From Candidatus Thermoplasmatota archaeon (GTDB lineage Archaea; Thermoplasmatota; SW-10-69-26; JACQPN01; JAJPHT01), in assembly GCA_035540375.1 (NCBI GenBank), contig DATLGO010000031.1, forward strand, positions 1 to 64,000: 64,000 nucleotides of DNA, written 5' to 3'. The first letter of the stretch is position 1; every line of letters starts with the position of its first letter. This document shows positions 1 to 9,130 of this stretch, piece after piece. Below the pieces are notes generated by a model that was not told where the DNA came from, did no database searches, and saw only the letters and a program-made list of their open reading frames with translations. The translations under genes were made by a program, and so were the position numbers.

Positions 1-1149
1 ATCCTGCATTTCGACCTCGACGCCTTCTACGCGAGCGTCGAGCAGCGCGACGATCCGTCCCTGAAGGGCAAGCCCGTCGTGATCGGCGCCGACCCCGAAG
101 GCGGGCGCGGGCGCGGCGTCGTGGCGACCGCGAGCTACGAGGCGCGCGCCTTCGGCATCCGGAGCGCGATGCCGATGACGCAGGCGTGGCGCGCGTGCCC
201 GGACGCCGTCTACCTGCCGCCGGACATCGAGCGGTACGCCGCCGTGAGCCGCGAGGTGTTCGCGACGATCGCGCGGCACGCGGACGTGCTCGAGCCCGGC
301 GGCATCGACGAGGGGTACCTCGACGTGACGGAGCGCACGCGGGGCGACTTCGACGAGGCCCGCGCGCTCGCCGCGCGCGTCGCGGCTGAGGTGCGGCGCG
401 ACCACGGCCTCTCGACGAGCTGGGGCGTCGCGCCGTCGAAGCTCGTCGCGAAGATCGCGACCGACATGCAGAAGCCGCGCGGCCTCACCGTCGTGCGTCC
501 GGGCGAGGAGGAGCGCTTCCTCGCGCCGCTTCCCGCGCGGAAGATCCCGGGCGTGGGGCCGAAGACCGCGGAGCGGCTCGAGGACCTCGGCGTGAAGACG
601 TGCGCCGATCTCGCGGCCACGCCCGTCGCGCTGCTTGCGCGCGAACTCGGCGTGTGGGGGCCGCGCCTCGCGGCGCTCGCGCGCGGCCTGGACGATTCGC
701 CCGTCGACCCCGCGTGGGAGCGCAAGAGCGTCGGCAGCGAGACGACGTTCCACGACGACCTCCCGCCGGGCCCCGCGCTCGAGGAGGCCGTCGCGCGCGC
801 GGCGGGCTGGGTCGCGGAAGGCCTCGCCGCGGAGGCGCTCCTCGCGCGCACGGTGGTGCTCAAGGTCCGGCTCGAGGACTTCACGACGTTCACGCGCAGC
901 CGCACGCTCGCCCTCCCGACGGACGACGCCGCGACGCTGCGCGAGGCCGCGCTCGCGCTCCTTGCCGAATCGCCGCTCCCGAAGCGCGTGCGCCTCGTCG
1001 GCGTGCGCGGGACGAATCTCGTCGCGCCGCATGGCGCCCGACAGGCGACGCTCGACCGCTGGCCCGCCGACGTGCTCGGCGAGCGCGCCGCGGCCGGGGG
1101 GCGCGGGAAGCGGCCGAGGCTGTGGGAGTGGGAGGAACGCGAACGGTAG
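1..1149 (+). CDS. dinB: DNA polymerase IV (Y family), 5' end cut by window
   Basis: Translesion DNA polymerase that copies past damaged template bases. The window opens a few codons inside the gene; the first visible residues, ILHFDLDAFYASVE, are the metal-binding palm motif, and SYEARAFGIRSAMP (about residue 44) is the finger motif. The second catalytic motif reads GGIDEGYLDVT (about residue 100): Asp-Glu is kept, but Gly replaces the usual Ser. A helix-hairpin-helix (KIPGVGPKTAERL, about residue 181) and a little-finger domain follow. QATLDRW at nt 1042-1062 fits the archaeal PCNA-interaction box, so clamp recruitment is likely. 382 residues are visible, close to full family length. Confidence 0.95.
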   Translation: MLHFDLDAFYASVEQRDDPSLKGKPVVIGADPEGGRGRGVVATASYEARAFGIRSAMPMTQAWRACPDAVYLPPDIERYAAVSREVFATIARHADVLEPGGIDEGYLDVTERTRGDFDEARALAARVAAEVRRDHGLSTSWGVAPSKLVAKIATDMQKPRGLTVVRPGEEERFLAPLPARKIPGVGPKTAERLEDLGVKTCADLAATPVALLARELGVWGPRLAALARGLDDSPVDPAWERKSVGSETTFHDDLPPGPALEEAVARAAGWVAEGLAAEALLARTVVLKVRLEDFTTFTRSRTLALPTDDAATLREAALALLAESPLPKRVRLVGVRGTNLVAPHGARQATLDRWPADVLGERAAAGGRGKRPRLWEWEERER

Positions 1150-1168
1150 CGCGGGAGGGCGGCGCGAG

Positions 1169-1179
1169 AACCTTTATCT
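1169..1179 (+). promoter_or_regulatory. TATA-like box upstream of lipoprotein gene
   Basis: The sequence aacctttatct is centred about 28 bp before the ATG at 1202. That spacing puts transcription start at or next to the start codon, so the mRNA is probably leaderless, as is usual in many archaea. Confidence 0.65.
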
Positions 1180-1201
1180 CGCCTCGTTCGAGTCCCCGCC
1201 C

Positions 1202-2140
1202 ATGCGTCCCTGGCTCGCCCTCCTCGTCCTCCTCTCCGCGACCGTCCTCGCCGGATGCGCCGCGCCCGCCGGAAGCGACGCGGGCAAGGGACCCGCGAAG
1301 GTGGACGACGGCACCGTCGAGGCGCCGTGGTGGCCGGTCGGCGCGTGGTGGGACCTCCGGTTCACGCGCGAGAGCAAGGTCGAGCACGTGCGCCTCGCGA
1401 ACTTCTGGAACGATTCGGAGACGCACCACTTCTGGCTCGGCGTCTCGAACCGCGCCGTCGCGATGGACCACGCGCTCCACGACACGAACCCGCTCCTCGG
1501 CCGCATCCACTGGAACATCCTCACGCCGCACCAGAAGGGCATCCACGCGCACGGCATGTACAACTTCCCCGTGAAGCCCGGCGACCAGTTCGGCGGCCTC
1601 ATGTTCGACCACGAGTGGAGCATGAAGGCATCCGCGGGCGAGAAGAAGGGCGCGCTCAGGTTCGAGGGCACCGCGACGGACGGATCAAAGATCCAGTACG
1701 ATTACGACCCCGACCTCCAGTGGTTCTCGTTCGTCGAGATCAAGGACCGCGCGGGGAAGCTCAAGCTCCGCGTCGACGTGACCGACCACGGCGAGGGCGC
1801 GAAGGGCGCCTTCTACTTCCTGCGCGGTCGCGACTACTACGAAGGTCCGAAGCAGCAGGGGACGCACGACGAGACCTTCGAGGTGAAGGAGGAGGAGATC
1901 CCCCACAAGTCGCTCGCGATCAAGATCCGGGGCGCGGCGAGCGGCATCCTGCGCCTCGACTTCATCGATCCCTCGGGGGCGATGCGCCACAGCGAGACGC
2001 TGCCCGCCCAATCGATCGACCGCATCGTGGAGATCCCCAGCCCCCAGAAGGGTCGCTGGACGCTGCGCTACGCGGGCACGGGCGAGTTCCAGGGCGAGAT
2101 CCTGGGCATCGGCATCCTGGAATACACGCGGACGCTCTGA
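1202..2140 (+). CDS. Predicted secreted lipoprotein
   Basis: 312 residues, function unknown. An N-terminal signal peptide ends in a lipobox (LAGC, Cys19), so the mature protein is probably lipid-anchored outside the membrane. A Gly/Lys/Asp-rich linker leads to a Trp-rich start of the folded part (WWPVGAWWDL, about residue 42), a pattern also seen in the lipoprotein at 26980-27798 (WRVGDSWTY). The last 75 residues, with KGRWTLRYAGTG, resemble a PPC-type beta-sandwich. The ATG at 1202 is preferred because the TATA-like box lies 28 bp upstream and the signal peptide begins there; the open frame extends further upstream, but over dinB. Confidence 0.85.
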   Translation: MRPWLALLVLLSATVLAGCAAPAGSDAGKGPAKVDDGTVEAPWWPVGAWWDLRFTRESKVEHVRLANFWNDSETHHFWLGVSNRAVAMDHALHDTNPLLGRIHWNILTPHQKGIHAHGMYNFPVKPGDQFGGLMFDHEWSMKASAGEKKGALRFEGTATDGSKIQYDYDPDLQWFSFVEIKDRAGKLKLRVDVTDHGEGAKGAFYFLRGRDYYEGPKQQGTHDETFEVKEEEIPHKSLAIKIRGAASGILRLDFIDPSGAMRHSETLPAQSIDRIVEIPSPQKGRWTLRYAGTGEFQGEILGIGILEYTRTL

Positions 2141-2296
2141 GCGCGCCCGAAGGGTATTTCAGGGAGGCGCCACCCTCGTCGGTCGGCCAGACGCGACGAG
2201 GGAGACGGCGCGCGTCGCCACGTTCCACGCGCCGTCCATCGCGCCCCGCGGGGCGTCCCGGGCGACGAGCGACGCTCTCGCCCCCGACGTGATCCC

Positions 2297-3781
2297 ATGC
2301 CCTCGTTCAAGGACTTCAACCTCAGCCCGACCACGCTCGCCGCCGTCGAGGCGATGGGCTTCGAGACGCCGACCCCGATCCAGGCCGCCGCGATCCCGCT
2401 CCTCCTGCAGGGCGAAGACGTCCTCGGCCAGGCGCAGACCGGCACCGGCAAGACGGCGGCCTTCGGCCTCCCCATCGTGGAGTCGTTCTGCCACGAGCGT
2501 CGGCTCGGCCGGGCCGCCCGCGGTCCGCGCGCGCTCGTGCTCGTGCCGACGCGCGAGCTCGCGATCCAGGTCGTCGACGAGCTGAACGCGCTCGCGGGCT
2601 CCGCCGCCGCGCCGCCTCGCAGCAGCCGCGCGGACGACGTGGACTATTCGACAGGCTTCGCGGCGGTCGCGGTGTACGGCGGCGTCGGGTTCGCGACGCA
2701 GGCGCGCGCGCTCGGGTCGCGCGGCGCGACGTGCATCGTTGCGACGCCCGGCCGCCTCATCGACCACATGGAGCGCAAGAGCGCCCACCTGGAGAACGTG
2801 GAGTTCCTCGTCCTCGACGAGGCGGACCGCATGCTCGACATGGGTTTCCTGCCCGCCGTGAACCGCATCCTCTCGGCGCTCCCGCGCGATCGCCAGACGG
2901 CGTTCTTCAGCGCGACGATGCCGCCCGAGGTCTCGAAGCTCGCGGGGCGCATCCTGCGCGAGCCCGAGACGGTGCGCGTGGGCGAGGACTCGCTCACGAC
3001 CCCGCTCGCCGCGCAGTTCCGCGTCGTCGTGCGGCAGGAGCAGAAGATGGGCGCCCTCGCCGCGCTCCTCGAAGCGGAGGAGCCCGAGCGCGCGCTCGTG
3101 TTCGTGCGGACGCGCCATGGCGCGCGACGGCTCGGCAAGCGCCTCCGCGCGCTCGGCCACGAAGCCGAGGCGCTCCACGGCGACCTTTCGCAGGGCCAGC
3201 GCGAGCGCGTGATGGACCGGTTCCGCGACGGGTCCCTGCACATCCTCGTCGCGACCGACGTCGCGGCGCGCGGCATCGACGTGCCCGAAGTGACGCACGT
3301 CATCAACTTCGACGTGCCCACGGAGCCTGAGACGTACGTGCACCGCATCGGCCGCACGGGCCGCGCGGGCAAGGAGGGCCGCGCGTTCCTCCTCGCAACG
3401 GGCGACGAGCGCCAGGAGGTCCAGGCGATCGAGCGCCTCATCGACGCGACGCTCGAGCCGTTCGACGTCGGACCGCTTCCGGACGTGGCTTTCTCGGAGC
3501 CGAAGCCCCAGAGCCCCTTCCGCCACGGCATGCATCGCCGCGGGCGCGAGCGCGACGAAGGTCCACGCGGTCGCGGCCGCGACGGGCGCGGTCCGAACGC
3601 GGGCGCCGCACGGCCCGGCGGCGACCGTCGCGGAGCCTCCGGTCCTGCGGGCCACGCCGGTCGAGGACCGGCCGGCGTCCGGCGCGGACCCGGGCGCGGT
3701 CCCGGCGCGCCCGGGCGCGGCTCCGGTCGTCCGGGGAGCGGAAGCGGCGGTCGCGGCCGCGACCGACGCGGGCGCGCGTGA
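2297..3781 (+). CDS. DEAD-box RNA helicase
   Basis: ATP-dependent RNA helicase of superfamily 2, 494 residues. All core motifs are present: Q motif (FETPTPIQ, about 22-29), motif I AQTGTGKT (46-53), PTRELA, TPGR, the DEAD box in VLDEADRML, SAT, then in the second domain ATDVAARGIDVPEV and HRIGRTGRAG. An insert rich in Ala, Ser and Arg lies between PTRELA and the following GG motif. The last hundred residues are an Arg/Gly-rich tail, typical of nonspecific RNA binding in this family. It probably helps unwind structured RNA in ribosome assembly or mRNA turnover. The nearest TATA-like stretch (gggtatttca, about 2152) would give a leader of roughly 110 nt. Confidence 0.95.
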   Translation: MPSFKDFNLSPTTLAAVEAMGFETPTPIQAAAIPLLLQGEDVLGQAQTGTGKTAAFGLPIVESFCHERRLGRAARGPRALVLVPTRELAIQVVDELNALAGSAAAPPRSSRADDVDYSTGFAAVAVYGGVGFATQARALGSRGATCIVATPGRLIDHMERKSAHLENVEFLVLDEADRMLDMGFLPAVNRILSALPRDRQTAFFSATMPPEVSKLAGRILREPETVRVGEDSLTTPLAAQFRVVVRQEQKMGALAALLEAEEPERALVFVRTRHGARRLGKRLRALGHEAEALHGDLSQGQRERVMDRFRDGSLHILVATDVAARGIDVPEVTHVINFDVPTEPETYVHRIGRTGRAGKEGRAFLLATGDERQEVQAIERLIDATLEPFDVGPLPDVAFSEPKPQSPFRHGMHRRGRERDEGPRGRGRDGRGPNAGAARPGGDRRGASGPAGHAGRGPAGVRRGPGRGPGAPGRGSGRPGSGSGGRGRDRRGRA

Positions 3782-3784
3782 GCC

Positions 3785-5419
3785 TCAGCCGAGGACGGCC
3801 TCGCGCACGACGTCGCAATCCCGCACGATCGAATCGATGACGAGGCCCGCGTCCGCGAACTCCACGCGGAGGTCGTCCGTGCACGCGGTGAACGTGACCG
3901 AGGTCGAACCCTGCGGGAAGTGGACGTACCACATGCCCCAGAAGTTTCCGGGTTCGGCGAGGGTCCACGACATCGGGATACGGATGGGCGACGAGCCCGT
4001 CACGATCCACGAAGTGCCGAGCGACGTCGGGAGATACCACTTGTCCGTGACGAGCACGCCCGCGCCCCAGTCCGTGGTGGGAGTCAATGTCACGTTCCAT
4101 CCCGCGAGCCCGCCGTTCGAGGGCGTGCGCGGCTTCGTCTCGTGCGCCGGACTTCCATAGACGCCGGTGAACTCGCCGTTCGAGCGCCGGTGATCGTCCG
4201 CGATCGGTCGCGCGCCGCTCTCGTAGGGATCGGGCGCGCTGGCCGTGCCGACGTATCCGTCCTCATTGAGGTCGCGCCAGATGCCGGTCCACGCCTGGAC
4301 GCCGAGGATGCCGGGCAGCATCGCGGGCCGACCGTCGGCGTCGCGGCCCGGCAGCGGTGAGGTGCGCGCGTTGACGAACGGATTGAGCTGGCCGAACCCG
4401 AGCTGCAGGTCGATCCAGCCGCGGTGCTCGGTCTGATACTCCGCGAGTCGGCCGGACGCGGTCGAGGTCGAGCCGATCTCCGTCTCCTGCATGTACCGGC
4501 CGTAGATCCGCCCTTGCGCCGCGTTCACGGGACCCCCGAGGGGCTCGGGGGCGGTCACGGGGGGAAGGATGCACCCTTGCGGACAGAGCGGCCAGATGGG
4601 GGGCGCGAGCCCGTTGACGAGCGGCGCCGCGGCCGCGCCGTAGAGCGACGCGACGGGGCCGGGCGCGACGACGGGATACTCGTCGATATCGACGAGGCTC
4701 GTATTGCGGGGCGTGTAAGGCGTTCCCGACGCGTGCGGAAGGAAGATGGGATCCGAGACCGTCTCCGCGACGTACCGCTGCAGGAGCGAGTTGTCGTACA
4801 GGATGACCGGACCGCCCCCCGATATGTAGAGGTGGTTCCCCGCCGTGATGTAGGACACGTCGGGCGATGCGTCGTCCGGCGCGTAGCTCGCGGTGTAGGC
4901 CGGATGCGACCCCGGACTCATCCATGTGTAGATCGTGGCGTGGCGTCGGGTCCACTCGTTGTCCGCGTAGGCGGTGGTGGCGTTCGCCCACCGGATGCGG
5001 ATGATCCCGTCGCCGTTCTGATCGCGCCAATGCCCGTGCCACGCATGGAACCAGCCCGCGCCCCAGATGACGTCCGGCGCATCCTCGCCGAGCGCGCGAC
5101 GCGTGTTCATGTTCGTGCGTTGGGACGAGTCGGTCCAGCCGTAGGCGTTGCGGCGCTGACCGTCGCCCGCCTCCTCGAGGGGGGGAATCTCGTCGCCCCG
5201 GTTGGGGCCCGACGTGGTCCAGAAGCTGTCGAGGATGCGGATGCCGCCCGGCGTCTCTCCCGCGTCGAGGATGGCCTCGACCACGTTGTTGGATTGGTGC
5301 GCGAAACGGGGACCTCGTTCCGCGGCCTCCCACCGCAGGTCGGCGTTGTGGGCGAACGCCGCGCCCGCCACGTTCACGATCAGCGCCGTTGCTGCCAGCA
5401 CGAGGCTCAGCCGTCCCAT
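3785..5419 (-). CDS. Secreted protein with DxDxDG loops, paralog A
   Basis: 544 residues, function unknown. A signal peptide ends near AGAAFA (about residue 23). Two Ca-binding-type loops follow a conserved Trp: WRDQNGDG and WRDLNEDG, as in EF-hand or dockerin-like motifs. The protein is homologous along its length to the divergently transcribed neighbour at 5606-7360: shared blocks include SLVDID, PGSHP, PDVSY and AMLPG followed by the second loop and DPYE. Several Cys residues suggest disulfides outside the cell. The chosen ATG directly precedes the signal peptide and lies about 37 bp from a TATA-like box; the open frame continues upstream but overlaps the divergent gene. Confidence 0.82.
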   Translation of the reverse strand: MGRLSLVLAATALIVNVAGAAFAHNADLRWEAAERGPRFAHQSNNVVEAILDAGETPGGIRILDSFWTTSGPNRGDEIPPLEEAGDGQRRNAYGWTDSSQRTNMNTRRALGEDAPDVIWGAGWFHAWHGHWRDQNGDGIIRIRWANATTAYADNEWTRRHATIYTWMSPGSHPAYTASYAPDDASPDVSYITAGNHLYISGGGPVILYDNSLLQRYVAETVSDPIFLPHASGTPYTPRNTSLVDIDEYPVVAPGPVASLYGAAAAPLVNGLAPPIWPLCPQGCILPPVTAPEPLGGPVNAAQGRIYGRYMQETEIGSTSTASGRLAEYQTEHRGWIDLQLGFGQLNPFVNARTSPLPGRDADGRPAMLPGILGVQAWTGIWRDLNEDGYVGTASAPDPYESGARPIADDHRRSNGEFTGVYGSPAHETKPRTPSNGGLAGWNVTLTPTTDWGAGVLVTDKWYLPTSLGTSWIVTGSSPIRIPMSWTLAEPGNFWGMWYVHFPQGSTSVTFTACTDDLRVEFADAGLVIDSIVRDCDVVREAVLG

Positions 5420-5450
5420 GGTCTCCCAGGGACAAGAGGCGCTTTGGGGA

Positions 5451-5460
5451 TCGATAAAGA
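5451..5460 (-). promoter_or_regulatory. TATA-like box for secreted paralog A
   Basis: On the minus strand this reads tctttatcga, centred about 37 bp upstream of the ATG at 5419, implying a leader of about ten nucleotides. Confidence 0.5.
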
Positions 5461-5576
5461 TGTGCTTGCGCCGGACCGAGGCCCCCGCGCGAACGGATGG
5501 GCGAGGTCGGCATCCCCGGTCCCCGCGCGCGGTCCCCGGTCGGGGCGACGATCCGGCGACGCATTGAAGGCCCCGG

Positions 5577-5586
5577 GAAGATAACA
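5577..5586 (+). promoter_or_regulatory. TATA-like box for secreted paralog B
   Basis: The sequence gaagataaca lies about 25 bp before the ATG at 5606, consistent with a leaderless transcript. Together with the minus-strand box at 5451-5460 it forms a divergent promoter region of about 190 bp between the two paralogs. Confidence 0.5.
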
Positions 5587-5605
5587 CCCGCGCGAGCACG
5601 AGCCC

Positions 5606-7360
5606 ATGATCCCGTTCCGAACGCTCGCCCTCGTTCTTCTTCTCGCGACCCCGGCCGCCCTCGCCCACGTCGACGCGCGCGACCTCCGGATCGAGATCGA
5701 GGAAGGGTCGCGCACCCAGCGCGAGGCCGAGGGCCAGTTCAACTGCGTCAGCGAAGCCGCCGCAGGGGGACGGGATGCCTGCCCCCGGGCCTTGACGTCC
5801 CAAAAGTTCCCCCATGAAGGCGTGCGCATGCTCGAGGCGCACTACCTTCACGCGGCGCCGCTCGGCCGACCCATGAGCGTCGCCGAGGACGACCCGGCCT
5901 CGTACGCGATGAGCCTCCCCGACGGATGGAGCACGGCCGAGTCCTCGCAGGGGCTCCTCTCCGAGATCATCCTTCCCGGTCCGGCCGACTTCCGCGCCTG
6001 GTACGGCTTCTGGAACGACCTGGACTCCGACTCGACCCTCTCGGCTCGGCGCAGCGCCCCCGCCGTCTATGCTCCGGACAACGAATGGGCGCCGATCCAC
6101 CGCGCGAATATCGTCTCGTACGTCGAGCCCGGGAGCCACCCGGGCGTCTTCGCGAACGACCGCGCGGACCGGTCGACGCCCGACGTGAGCTATCGCGAGG
6201 AAAAAGGGATCACGTCGCAGTTCTACGACGCGAGCGCCTTCGGCTTCATCCTCTTCCTGGATGGAAGCCTCCTCCAGGCCTACCACGTCATCACGGTCAC
6301 CGACCCGATCCTCGCCCCGGATGGCGAGTCGTTCCCCTTCACCGCCCGGACCGGCTCGCTCGTGGACATCGACGTCCATCCCGCCGTGGCCGCCGGACCC
6401 GTGGTCGCGCTCTACGCCCAGACGCTCGGCCGTCCGATGAACGACATCGGGTCACCGAGCCTCGGCACGGTCTCGCGAAACGGCGGACGCGTGGGTCCGG
6501 TGCCCTCGAGCGAAACGCCTCTTGCGGGGACGCCCGCCGCAGAAGCGCTCGATGGCGCGATCGGATCCCTCTACGCCCCGTATCCGCGCGAATGGCTCGA
6601 CGATTCGGGCAGTGTCGCCGCGGGCGCCCGCGACGCCTACAACGTCTCGTATCTTCCGTGGCTGGACCTCGTGCCGTCCTATGGAGAGCGGGTCGACACT
6701 TCGATCCAACTCTCGATCGATTTCGCCGGTCCGAGGCCCTACGAGTATCGCGCGCTCACGGGCCTGAGCACCGTTTACTTCGTGAAGAGCGGCCCGCTCC
6801 CGGGCAAGACCGAGAGCGGCGGCCAGGCCATGCTGCCCGGAACCCTCACGTTCCAGATCTTCTCCGGCTTCTGGAAGGACGTGGACCGGGACGGATTCAT
6901 CGGGTCGGCCGCGACCCCCGATCCGTACGAGGGCGGCGGGCGGCCGTTCCCGGACAATTACTTCAACGCGAACGGCGAATTCTTCGGCACTCCGCTCCTC
7001 GTCGCGTCGGGAAAGCCGGCCACGTCGTCCGACATCCGCATCGTGCTCGTTCCGGACGTCGATTGGGGCGAGCACGGCGTCATCCTGGAATCGGTCTCCC
7101 TCCTCTGCGGACCGGGCTGCGTGAACCCGGCCGAGAAGTGGACGATCAAGGGTTCGCAGCCGATCGTCATGACCGCGATGACCGAGGAAAACATCGCCGG
7201 ATCCTACCGCAGCCGCGAGCGGCTGATCCTCCCGACCGGAACGCAGGACCTCTCGTTCAGGGCCTGCCTCAGCGGGGTCTATCTCCTCGACGAAGTCGCG
7301 GACGAACGCGTGCACGTCTGGGATTGCGACCGGGTCGGTCGGCTCGCTACTCCCGCTTGA
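5606..7360 (+). CDS. Secreted protein with DxDxDG loops, paralog B
   Basis: 584 residues, function unknown. A signal peptide ends near PAALA (residue 20). Like its divergent paralog at 3785-5419 it has two Trp-preceded acidic loops, WNDLDSDS (degenerate) and WKDVDRDG (canonical), and the shared blocks SLVDID, PGSHP, PDVSY, AMLPG and DPYEGG. A Cys-rich spot (CGPGC) near residue 500 and the final Cys probably form disulfides. The head-to-head arrangement and shared architecture suggest duplication followed by divergence and probably co-expression. The 3' end overlaps the convergent etfA by 14 bp. No enzymatic motif is recognised. Confidence 0.83.
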   Translation: MIPFRTLALVLLLATPAALAHVDARDLRIEIEEGSRTQREAEGQFNCVSEAAAGGRDACPRALTSQKFPHEGVRMLEAHYLHAAPLGRPMSVAEDDPASYAMSLPDGWSTAESSQGLLSEIILPGPADFRAWYGFWNDLDSDSTLSARRSAPAVYAPDNEWAPIHRANIVSYVEPGSHPGVFANDRADRSTPDVSYREEKGITSQFYDASAFGFILFLDGSLLQAYHVITVTDPILAPDGESFPFTARTGSLVDIDVHPAVAAGPVVALYAQTLGRPMNDIGSPSLGTVSRNGGRVGPVPSSETPLAGTPAAEALDGAIGSLYAPYPREWLDDSGSVAAGARDAYNVSYLPWLDLVPSYGERVDTSIQLSIDFAGPRPYEYRALTGLSTVYFVKSGPLPGKTESGGQAMLPGTLTFQIFSGFWKDVDRDGFIGSAATPDPYEGGGRPFPDNYFNANGEFFGTPLLVASGKPATSSDIRIVLVPDVDWGEHGVILESVSLLCGPGCVNPAEKWTIKGSQPIVMTAMTEENIAGSYRSRERLILPTGTQDLSFRACLSGVYLLDEVADERVHVWDCDRVGRLATPA

Positions 7361-8333
7361 GCTCCTCGAGGATGGCGGGAATGAGCGTTCGCGCGTCGCC
7401 CACGAGGTGGTACTGCGCGAGCTTCGAGACCGGCGCTTTCTTGTCGGGGTTGATCGCGACCACGAGTTCGGGGCTCGTCACGCCGACAAAATGCTCGAAC
7501 TGGCCCGAAAGGCCCGCGGCGACGTAGAGGCGCGGCTTCACGCGACGTCCCGTCGCCCCGACCTGCCGGTCGGCATCCGCGAGGCCGAACTGGACGGCCG
7601 CGCGCGTCGCCCCGGGCGCGCCTCCGAGGGCGCGCGCGAGGTCGTCGACGAGTTTCATGCCGTCCCGCGAGCCGAGTCCGAGGCCTCCCGACACAACGAC
7701 TTCCGCGGTCTCGAGCGGGGGCGTCGCGGGGGGCGCGTCCTCGAGGCCGAGGAAGCGCACGCGCGTGCGGTGCTCCACGACCTCGACGCCTTCGACGCGG
7801 CCGTAGCGCGACTCGTCCGGGTAGCCGGGTCGGACGGCGCCGGGCCGGAGCGAGGCGACCTGCGGTCGCGCCTTCGGGATGGTCGCGACGGCCTCGATCG
7901 AGCCGTCGTAGGTCAGACGCTTCGCGACGAGGAGCCGATCCGTCTCGTCGATCTCGAGCTTCGTCGCGTCGGCGAGCGCGCCCGTGCCGAGGGCGGCCGC
8001 GAGGCGCGGCGCGAGGTCGAGGCCCATGGGCGTCGCGCTGAAAAGCAGGATCTCCGGCTTGCGCTCCTTCACGACGGGCAGGATCGCGTGGAAGTGCGCG
8101 TCGACGTTCCCGAGCGTGAGCGCCTCGGACTCGCCCGTGAGGACGATGTCCGCGCCATGGTGGATCGTCGACTCCGCGAGGGCCGCGACCGCGGGGCCGA
8201 GGAGCAGCGCCTCGACGCGCGCGCCGAGCGTGTCGCCCAGCTCGCGCGCCTTCGTGAGGATCTCGAGGCCCGATTTCGCGAGCTTCTCGCCGCGGATTTC
8301 GGGTACGACCAGGATGTCGCGGTGGGCGGTCAC
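7347..8333 (-). CDS. etfA: Electron transfer flavoprotein alpha subunit
   Basis: 328 residues. With EtfB it forms the FAD heterodimer that takes electrons from acyl-CoA dehydrogenases. The C-terminal third carries the FAD-binding domain: SGGLGLGSRDGM, a GATRAAV segment, QVGATGRRVKP, SGQFEHFVG and AINPDKKAP match the family's conserved blocks. The GTG start is inferred from the 4-bp GTGA overlap with the etfB stop, which indicates translational coupling. It is the last gene of the acyl-CoA dehydrogenase-etfB-etfA operon. Confidence 0.94.
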   Translation of the reverse strand: MTAHRDILVVPEIRGEKLAKSGLEILTKARELGDTLGARVEALLLGPAVAALAESTIHHGADIVLTGESEALTLGNVDAHFHAILPVVKERKPEILLFSATPMGLDLAPRLAAALGTGALADATKLEIDETDRLLVAKRLTYDGSIEAVATIPKARPQVASLRPGAVRPGYPDESRYGRVEGVEVVEHRTRVRFLGLEDAPPATPPLETAEVVVSGGLGLGSRDGMKLVDDLARALGGAPGATRAAVQFGLADADRQVGATGRRVKPRLYVAAGLSGQFEHFVGVTSPELVVAINPDKKAPVSKLAQYHLVGDARTLIPAILEELKRE

Positions 8334-9130
8334 GGGACCACCCCCCGGCTGCGCAGGCGCCGAACGAACGCTTTCGCGATCTCCGCGGGCTCGCCTTCGA
8401 AGTGCTCGACCTCGGCGCGCTCCTTGCGCTCGCGCGCGAGCTTCTCCATGCGACGCACGCGCGTCGGGGAGCCCTCCTTGCCGACGCTCTCCTCGTGGAG
8501 GTCGAGGTCGCGGATGTTCCACACCTTGACCTCCTTCGTCGCGTAGGCGTCGTGCACGCCCCACGCGGTGGCGATCGCGGGCTTCGGCGCCTCGTCGCCC
8601 ACGGAGAGGAGGCACGGGAGCGGGACCTCGTATTTCGCGACCTTCGCGCCGAATCGCTTCCGCACCTCGACCGCGCGGCCCTGCATGGCGGCGTCCATGA
8701 CGAACGTCACGGCGGGCACGTTGAGGAGCTGCGCGAGCATGGGGCCGACGCCCGCCGCGCGGCGGTCCGCCGTGCGGCCGCCCGTGAGGACGATGTCGGG
8801 GCGAAGCTTCGTGACGGCGGCCGACAGCACGCGGGCCGTCGCGAGCGTGTCGGCGCCCTCGAAGGCGCGGTCGTGGAGCAGGATGGCCTTGTCGGCGCCC
8901 ATCGCGAGCGCCTCGCGGAGCGCCATGGAGGCGCTCGGCTCGTCCATCGTGACGACGGTGAGCGCGCCGCCGTGGGTCTTCACAAGCTCGAGGCCCATCG
9001 CGATCGCGCGCTTCTCCCACGGGTTGATGACCCATCGCAGGCCCTCGAGGACCGGTTCGCCGGTGCGGCGCGAGACGTGCACGTTCAGGTCGCTCGGCAC
9101 CGCCTTGATACAGACCACGATGTTGGGCAT
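8330..9130 (-). CDS. etfB: Electron transfer flavoprotein beta subunit
   Basis: 266 residues. The partner of EtfA in the electron transfer flavoprotein. The N-terminus (MPNIVVCIKAVP) and the segments INPWEKRAI, LREALAMGADKAILL and LTGGRTADRRAAGVGP match the ETF-beta signature. The ATG overlaps the stop codon of the upstream acyl-CoA dehydrogenase by one base (TGATG) and its own stop overlaps the etfA start, so the three genes are almost certainly one transcript. The length is normal for the family. Confidence 0.94.
   Translation of the reverse strand: MPNIVVCIKAVPSDLNVHVSRRTGEPVLEGLRWVINPWEKRAIAMGLELVKTHGGALTVVTMDEPSASMALREALAMGADKAILLHDRAFEGADTLATARVLSAAVTKLRPDIVLTGGRTADRRAAGVGPMLAQLLNVPAVTFVMDAAMQGRAVEVRKRFGAKVAKYEVPLPCLLSVGDEAPKPAIATAWGVHDAYATKEVKVWNIRDLDLHEESVGKEGSPTRVRRMEKLARERKERAEVEHFEGEPAEIAKAFVRRLRSRGVVP

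Noticed and set aside
5420-6379. N-terminal extension of the minus-strand secreted paralog
   Set aside because: The open frame continues upstream to 6379, but it would overlap the divergent gene and its promoter, and the signal peptide starts at the ATG at 5419.
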